NCBI GenBank assembly: GCA_027489535.1
Contig: JAIXZO010000021.1
Span: 62,001 to 126,000, forward strand
Direction: 5' to 3'
DNA: 64,000 nucleotides
DNA from: Hyphomicrobiales bacterium
GTDB lineage: Bacteria; Pseudomonadota; Alphaproteobacteria; Rhizobiales; Beijerinckiaceae
A model generated the notes under the pieces. That model did not search any database. It was not told the origin of the DNA and saw nothing but the letters and a program-made list of their open reading frames with translations. The translations under genes and the position numbers were made by a program. Shown piece after piece: positions 28,454-36,234 of this stretch. How positions within the stretch are numbered: position 1 is the stretch's first letter; each line of letters opens with the position of its first letter.

Positions 28454-28786
28454 TCAGGCGGCGGACTCGACTTCCGCCGCGATGCGCGCGCCCAGATCGC
28501 GCTCGGCGACATGCAGGTCGTAAGCGGCCTGCATGTTCATCCAGAATGCCGGGCTCGTGCCGAGGCAACGGGCAAGCCGGAGCGCCGTGTCGGGCGTGAT
28601 GCCGCGGGTTCCGTTGACGATGGCGCTGATGCGATTGGCAGGAACCCTCAGCTTCAGAGCCAAGGCATGCGCCGTCAGCCCGCGGGCATCGAGTTCCTCG
28701 GACAGGATCTCGCCCGGGTGAACCGCAAGCAGGCGGAACCCGGCTTCCGGCGCCTCGATGTTTTCGATTTCGGACATCGTTTTCAT
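28454..28786 (-). CDS. higA: HigA-type antitoxin (XRE-family helix-turn-helix)
   Basis: About 110 residues. LAVHPGEILSEELDARGLTA followed by HALALKLRVPANRISAIVNG and ITPDTALRLARCLGTSPAFW is the signature of the HigA/VapI antitoxin family, a dimeric DNA-binding protein that both blocks HigB and represses the operon. The ATG at 28786 overlaps the higB stop (ATGA), the toxin-first order typical of higBA. It ends 2 bp from the trpB stop, tail to tail. Confidence 0.93.
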   Translation of the reverse strand: MKTMSEIENIEAPEAGFRLLAVHPGEILSEELDARGLTAHALALKLRVPANRISAIVNGTRGITPDTALRLARCLGTSPAFWMNMQAAYDLHVAERDLGARIAAEVESAA

Positions 28787-29067
28787 CCCTGATGGTAGTC
28801 GACGATCTCGACGTCGTATGCGTTTGCGTCGGCGAAACGAAAGATGATCCGCCAAGGGCCGTTCACCGAAACGGCCCAGAACCCGGCCAAGTCGCCCTTT
28901 AATTTGTGCAGACCCACGCTTTTGAGGCTGCCTATGTCCGAAAGGCTCGACGCCGTCGCCAGAACCATGAGCCTGCGTCTCGCCAATTTCTCGTCGAGGC
29001 CCGTAAATTTCGATTTTCCGGTCTCTGCAAACCTGCGTGATGCAGACCCTCTGAACGATTTGATCAT
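28783..29067 (-). CDS. higB: HigB-type mRNA-cleaving toxin (RelE superfamily)
   Basis: About 94 residues from the ATG at 29067 (MIKSFRGSASRRFAETG), which matches the usual HigB start; an in-frame start at 29091 adds 8 residues. KLKGDLAGFWAVSVNGPWRI and IIFRFADANAYDVEIVDYH are conserved in HigB, with the Arg and His-containing end expected for ribosome-dependent mRNA cleavage. Base composition is lower in GC than its neighbours, consistent with acquisition. It faces trpA across a 109-bp divergent region that holds a palindrome. Confidence 0.93.
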   Translation of the reverse strand: MIKSFRGSASRRFAETGKSKFTGLDEKLARRRLMVLATASSLSDIGSLKSVGLHKLKGDLAGFWAVSVNGPWRIIFRFADANAYDVEIVDYHQG

Positions 29068-29098
29068 CAAACGAGCTCTCGAGAATATCAAGAGCGTA

Positions 29099-29113
29099 TT
29101 ACGTGTTACGTAA
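29099..29113. promoter_or_regulatory. Candidate HigA operator between higB and trpA
   Basis: TTACGT (29099-29104), GTT, ACGTAA (29108-29113) form a perfect 15-bp palindrome 32 bp upstream of the higB start and 64 bp upstream of trpA. HigA antitoxins bind such palindromes in their own promoters. If so, the operator also lies in the only space available for a trpA promoter. Function is inferred. Confidence 0.6.
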
Positions 29114-29131
29114 AGTGCAAAGGGAAATCAC

Positions 29132-29159
29132 GAGCGCCTCTCCCCATCGGGGCGCGCTC
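29132..29159. other. Stem-loop in the higB-trpA divergent region
   Basis: GAGCGC (29132-29137) pairs with GCGCTC (29154-29159) and an inner CCCC (29142-29145) pairs with GGGG (29149-29152), giving a composite hairpin 18 bp before the trpA ATG. No T-run follows. It could affect trpA mRNA stability or translation; this is only a structural observation. Confidence 0.45.
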
Positions 29160-29176
29160 ATGCTAACTGCCTGCGC

Positions 29177-30013
29177 ATGAGCACCCGCATCGACCGCCGC
29201 TTCGCCGAGACCCGGGCCCAAGGCCGGGCCGCACTCGTCACCTTCGTCATGGCCGGAGACCCGGATACGGCGACTTCGCTCGCCGTGATCAAGGCGTTGC
29301 CGAAGGCCGGGGCGGACCTGATCGAGATCGGCATGCCCTTTACCGATCCGATGGCGGACGGCCCGGCGATTCAGGCGGCCGGGCTTCGCGCGCTCGGCGC
29401 GGGACAGACGCTGGTCAAGACGCTCGGCGTCGTGCGCGACTTCCGCAAGGACGATCCGGATACGCCGGTCATCCTCATGGGCTATTACAACCCGATCTAC
29501 ATCTACGGCGTCGACCGGTTCCTCACGGATGCCGTGGACGCGGGCGTCGACGGGCTGATCGTGGTCGATCTGCCGCCGGAAGAGGATGCGGAACTCTGCA
29601 TCCCCGCGGTGAAGGCCGGCCTGAACTTCATCCGCCTCGCCACGCCGACGACCGACGACGCGCGCCTGCCGAAGGTTCTCCAGAACACGTCCGGCTTCGT
29701 CTATTACGTGTCGGTGAACGGCATCACGGGCTCCGCAATCCCCGATTATTCCAGGGTTGCCGGCGCCGTGGCCCGGATCAAGCGCCACACCGACCTGCCC
29801 ATCGCGGTGGGTTTCGGCGTGAAGAACGCGGAGAGCGCGGAAATCATCGCCCGCGGAGCGGACGGCGTCGTGGTAGGCTCCGCGCTCGTGGAAGCCGTCC
29901 GGACGTCTCTCGACGCCGACGGCAAGGGCTCGGCGAAGACGGTGGAAGCCGTGACGTCGTTGGTCTCGGACATCGCGGCCGGCGTGCGCCGTGCGGTGAA
30001 GTCGACGGCCTGA
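29177..30013 (+). CDS. trpA: Tryptophan synthase alpha chain
   Basis: 278 residues, TIM barrel. The catalytic Glu50 lies in [16 protein letters not shown] and Asp61 at its end; the phosphate-binding part is [10 protein letters not shown] and [11 protein letters not shown]. It cleaves indole-3-glycerol phosphate and channels indole to TrpB. Separated from trpB by the opposite-strand higBA pair, it needs either read-through across that pair or its own promoter in 29068-29176. accD follows after 10 bp. Confidence 0.97.
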   Translation: MSTRIDRRFAETRAQGRAALVTFVMAGDPDTATSLAVIKALPKAGADLIEIGMPFTDPMADGPAIQAAGLRALGAGQTLVKTLGVVRDFRKDDPDTPVILMGYYNPIYIYGVDRFLTDAVDAGVDGLIVVDLPPEEDAELCIPAVKAGLNFIRLATPTTDDARLPKVLQNTSGFVYYVSVNGITGSAIPDYSRVAGAVARIKRHTDLPIAVGFGVKNAESAEIIARGADGVVVGSALVEAVRTSLDADGKGSAKTVEAVTSLVSDIAAGVRRAVKSTA

Positions 30014-30023
30014 GGAGATCGCG

Positions 30024-30881
30024 ATGAGCTGGATTTCGAACGTCGCTCCTAAGATTCGCTCCTTTCTCAAGCGCGACACGCCCGAAAATCTCTGGCTGAA
30101 ATGCCCGGAGAGCGGTCAGCTCGTGTTCCACAAGGACGTCGAGGCGAACCAGTTCGTCATTCCGGGCTCCGACCATCATCTGCGGATGAAGGCCGTCGTG
30201 CGGCTGAAGTCGATGTTCGACGAAGGCCGCTACGAGGACATCGCGATCCCGGACGTTCCGCTCGATCCGCTGAAGTTCCGCGACGAGAAGAAGTATGTCG
30301 ACCGGCTGCGTGATTCCCGCACGAAGACGAGCCTGAACGACGCCGTGAAGATCGGCTTCGGCAAGCTCGAAGGCTCCGACGTCACCATCGGCGTGCAGGA
30401 TTTCGACTTCATGGGCGGATCGCTCGGCATGGCCGCCGGAGAAGGCGTCGTCCGGGGCCTCGAGACGGCCGTGGAGCGGGGCACGCCGTTCGTGATGTTT
30501 GCGGCGTCGGGCGGCGCGCGGATGCAGGAGGGGATGTTCTCCCTGATGCAGATGCCGCGCACCACCATCGCCATCCGCCGTCTGCGGGCCGCCAAGCTGC
30601 CCTACATCGTCGTGCTCACCAATCCCACGACGGGCGGGGTAACGGCCTCCTACGCCATGCTGGGCGACGTGCACATCGCCGAACCCGGCGCCTTGATCGG
30701 GTTCGCCGGTCCGCGCGTGATCGAGCAGACGATTCGCGAAAAGCTGCCGCCGGGCTTCCAGCGCTCCGAATATCTGAAGGACCACGGCATGGTGGACATG
30801 GTGGTTCACCGTCATGACCTGCGTGCCGTCATCGGCAGGCTCTGCCGTCTGCTGACGAACGCACCGGCGAAGGCGGCTTAA
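30024..30881 (+). CDS. accD: Acetyl-CoA carboxylase carboxyltransferase subunit beta
   Basis: 285 residues of the crotonase-like carboxyltransferase fold: [40 protein letters not shown] and [16 protein letters not shown] are typical. With AccA it moves the carboxyl group from biotin to acetyl-CoA in fatty acid synthesis. The N-terminal zinc ribbon of E. coli AccD is mostly lost: where CxxC pairs are expected I read CPESGQ and IPGSDHH, leaving one of four Cys; as far as I know this is usual in alphaproteobacteria. GAGGAGATCGCG precedes the ATG. Confidence 0.96.
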   Translation: MSWISNVAPKIRSFLKRDTPENLWLKCPESGQLVFHKDVEANQFVIPGSDHHLRMKAVVRLKSMFDEGRYEDIAIPDVPLDPLKFRDEKKYVDRLRDSRTKTSLNDAVKIGFGKLEGSDVTIGVQDFDFMGGSLGMAAGEGVVRGLETAVERGTPFVMFAASGGARMQEGMFSLMQMPRTTIAIRRLRAAKLPYIVVLTNPTTGGVTASYAMLGDVHIAEPGALIGFAGPRVIEQTIREKLPPGFQRSEYLKDHGMVDMVVHRHDLRAVIGRLCRLLTNAPAKAA

Positions 30882-30966
30882 GGCCGCCTCAAGGGTAACC
30901 GCTCCTTAATTCCGCCCGCATAAGACTTCAGTCACCTCCGGATCAAGGAAGGGCTGCGGGAATCCC

Positions 30967-33336
30967 ATGGCGCAAGGTGGACGCGACCGTCCGCATGAAC
31001 GCCGCGAGCCGTCGTTCGGCGGCGGCGACGACAAGGGTGCGAGCGATTTCCGCCTGAGCCGCGAAGACCGTGCGTCCGTGTCCAGCGTCGAGAAGGGCCG
31101 CGCCCGACCGCCCGAAGGCGCGGAGGACGCGCCGAAAACCGCATCCCGTAAAAAAGCGAAAGCCGAAAAAGCCCCGCGCAAGCGTCGGCGCGGAGGCTCC
31201 GTCATCGGGCGCATGCTGTATTGGAGCGCCGTTCTGTGCCTGTGGGGCTTGATCGGCATCGGCGCGATCTTCGCCTATCACGCGACGAAGCTGCCCCCGA
31301 TCGATCAGTTGGCGGTGCCGAAGCGGCCGCCCAACGTCGCCATCCTCGCGGCCGACGGCTCGCTGATCGCCAATCGCGGCGAAACGGGCGGGCGGGCGAT
31401 CGAGATCAAGGAATTGCCGCCTTATCTGCCGAAGGCGTTCATCGCCATCGAGGACCGGCGTTTTTACGACCATTTCGGCATCGACGTGATCGGCATCGCA
31501 CGCGCCATGGTGCGCAACGTGACGCGTTCGAGCGGACCGATGCAGGGCGGCTCGACGCTGACGCAGCAGCTCGCCAAGAACCTGTTTCTGACGCAGGAGC
31601 GGACCGCCTCGCGCAAGATCCAAGAGGCGATCCTCGCGGTCTGGTTGGAGCGCAACTACACCAAGGACCAGATTCTCGAACTCTATCTCAACCGGGTCTA
31701 TTTCGGTTCGGGTGCCTACGGCATCGATGCGGCGGCGTTGCGTTATTTCGGCAAGCCCGCGCGGCAGGTCACGCTGTCGGAGGCCGCGATCCTCGCAGGG
31801 CTCGTGCAGTCGCCGTCGCGTCTGGCCCCCAACCGCAACCCGAAAGGCGCGCAGGCCCGCTCGGAGCTGGTGCTCGCCGCGATGGCGCGCGAGGGGCTGG
31901 TGTCCGACGAGATGGTGAAGCTGGCGCTCATCAACCCGTCCCAGCCCGTGAAGCCCGCCGGCGCGGGATCGTTCGGCTATGCCGCCGACCATGTGATGGA
32001 CGTTCTCGACGACTTCATCGGCACGTTGGATGCCGACGTCGTCGTCAACACCACCATCGAGTCCGGCCTGCAGCTGGCTGCGGAAAAGGCGTTGGTCGAC
32101 GAACTCACGCTGAAGGGCGACAAGTTCGGCGTGTCGCAGGGCGCGTTCGTGGCCATGCAGCCCGACGGCGCGATCAAGGCGCTCGTCGGCGGGCGCAGCT
32201 ATGCGGACAGCCAGTTCAACCGCGCCGTGACGGCCAAGCGCCAGCCGGGCTCGGCCTTCAAGCCCTTCGTCTACCTCGCCGCCGTGGAACACGGGCTGAC
32301 GCCCGACAGCGTGCGCGAGGATGCACCGTTGAACATCCGCGGCTGGGCGCCCGAGAATTATTCGCGCGATTATCGCGGGGCGGTGACGCTGAAGACGGCG
32401 TTGTCGCTGTCGTTGAACACCGTGGCGGTGCGGCTGGGCATGGAAGTCGGCCCGAAGGTCGTGGCTTCGACGGCGCAGCGCATGGGCATCCGCTCCAAGC
32501 TGGAAGCCAATGCCTCCATCGCGCTCGGAACGTCGGAGGTGACGCCGCTGGAACTCGTTTCAGCCTATGCGCCCTTCGCCAACAACGGCATCGCCGTGCT
32601 GCCCTATGTCATCGTGAGCGTGAAGACCAAGGACGGCGGCTGGATCTATCGGCGCAGCGGCGGCGGGCTGGGGCGCGTCATCGCGCCCGAAGCGGTCGGC
32701 ATGATGAACGTGATGATGCGCGAGACGCTGCTGACCGGCACCGGCCGAAAGGCGGAACTGCCCGGCTGGGACGCGGCGGGCAAGACGGGCACCAGTCAGG
32801 ATTTCCGGGACGCCTGGTTCGTCGGCTACACGTCCTCGCTCGTCGCGGGCGTCTGGCTCGGCAATGACGACGGCTCGCCGACGAAGCGCGTTTCGGGCGG
32901 CAACCTGCCGGTGGAGGTGTGGAGCCGTTTCATGAAGACGGCGTTGGCGGGCAAGCCGCCACAGCCTCTGCCGGGCCTGCCGACCGGGTTCAGCCTTCAG
33001 GCGCTGTTCGGGATCACGACCTCGGAGTCCCCGCAGGACGAGCCGCCGGTCATCGCGCCGGGCGACGGCAGCGGACCGCTGGGCCGCTCGGCACCGCGAC
33101 CGCCGGGCTCCGTCGGGCCGACGCCCTCCGCGACGCCGCAACGGCCCTTGCCGCCGCCCGCGACCGTCCCCACCGCCTCCGCTCCCGTGCCGCCGGCCGG
33201 GATGCCTCCGGCACAGGTGCGGGCGGACGATGCGCCGCGACCGCCCGGCATGATCGGCGGGGGCGCGACGGCCCAACCGCCGCGTCGTCCGCCGCAGCAG
33301 GAGCCTTCGCTGTTCGGGCGCTTGTTCGGCGGCTGA
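30967..33336 (+). CDS. Class A penicillin-binding protein (PBP1A family)
   Basis: 789 residues. A basic cytoplasmic tail of about 80 residues is followed by one transmembrane helix (about 85-105). The glycosyltransferase domain has the catalytic Glu162 in FIAIEDRRFYDHFGID and QLAKNLFLTQERT. The transpeptidase domain has Ser429 in PGSAFKPF, SLN in SLSLNTVAVRL and KTGT at 606. The last about 120 residues are Pro/Ala-rich and of low complexity. It makes and cross-links peptidoglycan in the periplasm. It lies where folC is expected in related genomes (after accD), and its stop abuts the stop of the convergent exporter gene. Confidence 0.95.
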   Translation: MAQGGRDRPHERREPSFGGGDDKGASDFRLSREDRASVSSVEKGRARPPEGAEDAPKTASRKKAKAEKAPRKRRRGGSVIGRMLYWSAVLCLWGLIGIGAIFAYHATKLPPIDQLAVPKRPPNVAILAADGSLIANRGETGGRAIEIKELPPYLPKAFIAIEDRRFYDHFGIDVIGIARAMVRNVTRSSGPMQGGSTLTQQLAKNLFLTQERTASRKIQEAILAVWLERNYTKDQILELYLNRVYFGSGAYGIDAAALRYFGKPARQVTLSEAAILAGLVQSPSRLAPNRNPKGAQARSELVLAAMAREGLVSDEMVKLALINPSQPVKPAGAGSFGYAADHVMDVLDDFIGTLDADVVVNTTIESGLQLAAEKALVDELTLKGDKFGVSQGAFVAMQPDGAIKALVGGRSYADSQFNRAVTAKRQPGSAFKPFVYLAAVEHGLTPDSVREDAPLNIRGWAPENYSRDYRGAVTLKTALSLSLNTVAVRLGMEVGPKVVASTAQRMGIRSKLEANASIALGTSEVTPLELVSAYAPFANNGIAVLPYVIVSVKTKDGGWIYRRSGGGLGRVIAPEAVGMMNVMMRETLLTGTGRKAELPGWDAAGKTGTSQDFRDAWFVGYTSSLVAGVWLGNDDGSPTKRVSGGNLPVEVWSRFMKTALAGKPPQPLPGLPTGFSLQALFGITTSESPQDEPPVIAPGDGSGPLGRSAPRPPGSVGPTPSATPQRPLPPPATVPTASAPVPPAGMPPAQVRADDAPRPPGMIGGGATAQPPRRPPQQEPSLFGRLFGG

Positions 33337-34527
33337 TCAGGCCGGACGCGGCCGTTTGACGACGAAGAATACGGCAAAGGCCGCGAGGCCGAGCGCGGCG
33401 ATGACGAAGGGCAGAGCCAGCGGAGTCACGTCGAGCGCCAAGCCGAGGCCGATGCCGACGACGGCGGCGATGCTCATCTGCACCAATCCGAGGAACGACG
33501 AGGCCGCGCCTGCACGGTCGGGGAACGGGCTCATCGCACCCGCCATGGATTGCGGCATGGTGAAGCCGACGCCGCAGGTGTAGACGGCCATCGGCACCAT
33601 GATGACGAAGGGCGAATGCGGCCCGAACGTCGCGCCGAACACCATCGCGACGCCGCCGAAGGCGAGGCAGGACACGCCGATGCGGACGGTGCCCTCGATC
33701 CCGCGCTTTCCGACCTCCTTCTGCGCCAGCAGCGTGCCCGTGATGTAGCCGAGCACGACGAAGGAGAAGGCGAAGCCGAACAGGATCTCGGACAGTCCGT
33801 ACACGCGCTGCAGCACGAAGGACGAGCCGGAGATGAAGGCGAAGAGGCCGGAATAGGTCAGCGCGCTCATCGTCAGATAAAGGCGGTAGGTGGAGCTGCC
33901 GAGCAGCACGCCGTAACCGCGCAGGATCGCCGCGAAGGACAGGGGCTCCGTCGAGCGCCGCTTCAGCGTTTCGGGCAGGCCGAACACGACCGCGAAGGCG
34001 AGCGCCGCACCGCCGACGGCGGTGACGAAGAAGCTCGCGCGCCAGCCGTAAGCGGCCTCGAGCAATCCGCCGGCGATGGGAGCGACCGCGGGCACGAGGC
34101 CCATGACGGTGCCCATGCGCGACAATTCACGCCCGGCGCGGGGGCCGTCATAGAGGTCGCGGACGACGGCGCGGGCGAGCACGATGGGACCGGACGCCCC
34201 GATGGCTTGGAAGAAGCGCGCCGCGGTGAGCTGCTCGATGGAGCCCGCAATGCCGCAGGCCATGCTGGCGAGCACGAACAGAACCAGCCCGGCGAGCAGC
34301 GCGGGCTTGCGGCCGTACCGGTCGGCGACGGGGCCGTAGACGATCTGCCCCGCGGCGAAGCCGACGAGGAAGGCAGAGAGCGTCAGTTGGGCGCCCGCCG
34401 TGTCGGTATCGAGCAGCCGCGCGATGGAGGGCAGCGACGGCAGATACATGTCCGTCGCCAACGGCCCCAAAGCCGTGAGGAAGGCGAGGAGCGCCGTCAG
34501 GGCGAGCGTGTCTGGGCGAAGATGCAT
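33337..34527 (-). CDS. Bcr/CflA family multidrug efflux MFS transporter
   Basis: 396 residues with 12 predicted membrane helices. The N-terminal TDMYLPSLPSIARLL is the mark of the Bcr/CflA drug:H+ antiporter family, and the MFS motif A region reads GPVADRYGRKPALLAG. Family members export bicyclomycin, chloramphenicol, sulfonamides or, in some, amino acids and dipeptides; the substrate here is unknown. The stop touches the stop of the PBP gene with no spacer and no clear terminator. The ATG is divergent from the polyamine-binding gene. Confidence 0.92.
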   Translation of the reverse strand: MHLRPDTLALTALLAFLTALGPLATDMYLPSLPSIARLLDTDTAGAQLTLSAFLVGFAAGQIVYGPVADRYGRKPALLAGLVLFVLASMACGIAGSIEQLTAARFFQAIGASGPIVLARAVVRDLYDGPRAGRELSRMGTVMGLVPAVAPIAGGLLEAAYGWRASFFVTAVGGAALAFAVVFGLPETLKRRSTEPLSFAAILRGYGVLLGSSTYRLYLTMSALTYSGLFAFISGSSFVLQRVYGLSEILFGFAFSFVVLGYITGTLLAQKEVGKRGIEGTVRIGVSCLAFGGVAMVFGATFGPHSPFVIMVPMAVYTCGVGFTMPQSMAGAMSPFPDRAGAASSFLGLVQMSIAAVVGIGLGLALDVTPLALPFVIAALGLAAFAVFFVVKRPRPA

Positions 34528-34665
34528 CGGAGCTCCGGGGACAGCTTGGTCCTACGCGCTCGACCGGAGAAAAGGAACCCCGGACGCGGCGGTCGCGCGT
34601 CTCCCTTGCCCGCGGCGGCGGCGCATCCTAGCTTTCCGCGCATCTTGCATCATCGGACCTTCGGC

Positions 34666-35751
34666 ATGAAACGCGCATTGTTTTCCCTCGTCCTCGCGAC
34701 GGCTCTCGCTTCCCCCGTCGCGGCGCAGGACAAGGTGGTCAACGTCTACAACTGGACGGATTATGTCGATCCGACGGTGCTCGAGGAGTTCACCAAGGAG
34801 ACGGGCATTCGGGTCGTCTACGACACCTACGACAACAACGAGATCGTCGAGACGAAGATGCTCGCCGGCCGATCGGGCTACGACGTCGTGGTGCCGTCGG
34901 GACCCTTTCTGCAGCGGATGGCCGCGGCGGGCGTGTTCATGCCGCTCGACCGCGCCAAGCTCAAAAACTTCGGCAATGTCTGGCCCGACGTCGCCAAGCG
35001 TCTGGCCGCGTTCGACCCCGGCAACCGTTTCGCGATCACCTATATGTGGGGCACCACGGGGATCGGCTACAACGTCGCCAAGGCCAAGGAACGGCTCGGC
35101 GACCGCCCGATCGACTCGTGGGACATCCTGCTGAAGCCCGACATCGTGGCGAAATTCAAGGATTGCGGCGTCATGGTGCTCGACAGCGCCGAAGACGTCT
35201 TTCCCGGCGTGCTGCGTGCGCTGGGACTGAATCCCGATTCCAAGACGGCGGCGGATTATCAGAAAGCGGCGGATGCCTTGACGAAGATCCGCCCGAGCGT
35301 GCGGAAATTCCATTCCTCCGAATACATCAACGCCCTCGCGAACGGGGACGTGTGCCTCGTGCTCGGCTATTCGGGCGACGTGCTGCAGGCGAAGAAGCGG
35401 GCGGAAGAGGCCAAGAACGGCGTTGAGGTGGCCTATGCGATCCCGAAGGAAGGCGCGCTGATGTGGTTCGACGCCATGGCCGTTCCGGTCGATGCGCCGA
35501 ACGCGGACAATGCCCACGCCTTCATCGACTACATGCTGCGCCCCGACGTGGCGGCGCGGAACTCCAATTTCGTCGCTTATGCCAACGGCAACATCGCCGC
35601 GAAGCCGCTGGTGAAGCCGGAGGTGCTGAACAACCCCGGTGTCTACCCCAACGATGCCGTGTTTGCGCGCCTGTTCACCAACACTTCGCCCGACGAGAAG
35701 CTGCAAAAGGCCATCACGCGGATGTGGACGCGGGTGAAGACCGGGCGGTGA
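34666..35751 (+). CDS. Polyamine (spermidine/putrescine) ABC-transport substrate-binding protein
   Basis: 361 residues with a clear Sec signal peptide (MKRALFSLVLATALASPVAAQ) then VNVYNWTDYVDPTVLEEF, TGIRVVYDTYDNNE and GYDVVVPSG, as in PotD/PotF. It would bind putrescine or a similar polyamine in the periplasm. No potG, potH or potI genes are near, so it must work with a permease encoded elsewhere. The start ATG at 34666 gives the signal peptide; the open frame further upstream overlaps the exporter gene. Confidence 0.92.
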   Translation: MKRALFSLVLATALASPVAAQDKVVNVYNWTDYVDPTVLEEFTKETGIRVVYDTYDNNEIVETKMLAGRSGYDVVVPSGPFLQRMAAAGVFMPLDRAKLKNFGNVWPDVAKRLAAFDPGNRFAITYMWGTTGIGYNVAKAKERLGDRPIDSWDILLKPDIVAKFKDCGVMVLDSAEDVFPGVLRALGLNPDSKTAADYQKAADALTKIRPSVRKFHSSEYINALANGDVCLVLGYSGDVLQAKKRAEEAKNGVEVAYAIPKEGALMWFDAMAVPVDAPNADNAHAFIDYMLRPDVAARNSNFVAYANGNIAAKPLVKPEVLNNPGVYPNDAVFARLFTNTSPDEKLQKAITRMWTRVKTGR

Positions 35752-35759
35752 ACCCAGTC

Positions 35760-35885
35760 CGTCATTGCGAGCGAAAGCGAAGCAATCCAGTTGAGGGTTG
35801 CCGCTCGTCCATGATGACGGCCGACCACCGACATAGTGGCGCGCGGCCCGTGGATTGCCGCGTCGCTGCGCTCCTCGCAATGACG
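35760..35885. repeat. REP-like dispersed palindromic repeat, complete copy
   Basis: A left arm starting CGTCATTGCGAGCG (35760-35789) and a right arm ending CTCCTCGCAATGACG (35851-35885) form a large imperfect inverted repeat around a 61-bp middle. This CGTCATTGCGAGCG/TGGATTGC type is a well-known dispersed intergenic element of many bacterial chromosomes. It lies between the polyamine-binding gene and the small exported protein gene, convergent genes, where it may fold into RNA and act as a terminator or stabiliser. A half copy is at 52814. Confidence 0.85.
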
Positions 35886-35892
35886 GGTGATG

Positions 35893-36234
35893 TCACAGAC
35901 CTTTGCAGGTCCGGGCGATCTCGGTTTCGAATTCCCTGATCGATTCACGGCTTTCGGCGAGGGCGCGGCTGCGGTCGGGATCGGTGAGGCAGCGCCCCTG
36001 CACCTCGGACGCCTTCTTCATCACGTCGACGTGACGCCGCTGGATGCGGCAGCGGTCGACGCGCTCGGCGGAGACGGCGGCGAGCAAGCGGTCGCGCGAC
36101 GTGGAAATCGCGCCCTGCGTCTGGAACAGATCGCGCCGGCATTCGGCCGTGTCGAGTGACCCGGCAAGCGCCGGGGCCGCCGTCAGGCACGCCAAGACTG
36201 CGGCCGCGATGCGCTTGGCGACGCGGGACCTCAC
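35893..36234 (-). CDS. Small exported protein of unknown function, four cysteines
   Basis: 113 residues from a GTG at 36234 that overlaps the fumarase stop (GTGA). The first 24 residues are a convincing Sec signal peptide (basic start, [15 protein letters not shown]). The mature part is helical and charged, with Cys in AECRRD, DRCRIQ, GRCLTD and RTCKGL, suggesting two disulfides in the periplasm. The layout recalls small LprI-like periplasmic proteins but I do not recognise a family. Overlap with the fumarase gene indicates co-transcription and translational coupling. Confidence 0.65.
   Translation of the reverse strand: MRSRVAKRIAAAVLACLTAAPALAGSLDTAECRRDLFQTQGAISTSRDRLLAAVSAERVDRCRIQRRHVDVMKKASEVQGRCLTDPDRSRALAESRESIREFETEIARTCKGL

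Noticed and set aside
30872-30890. Terminator after accD
   Set aside because: A 7-bp GC stem over the stop codon exists, but no T-run follows; it may be chance in GC-rich DNA.
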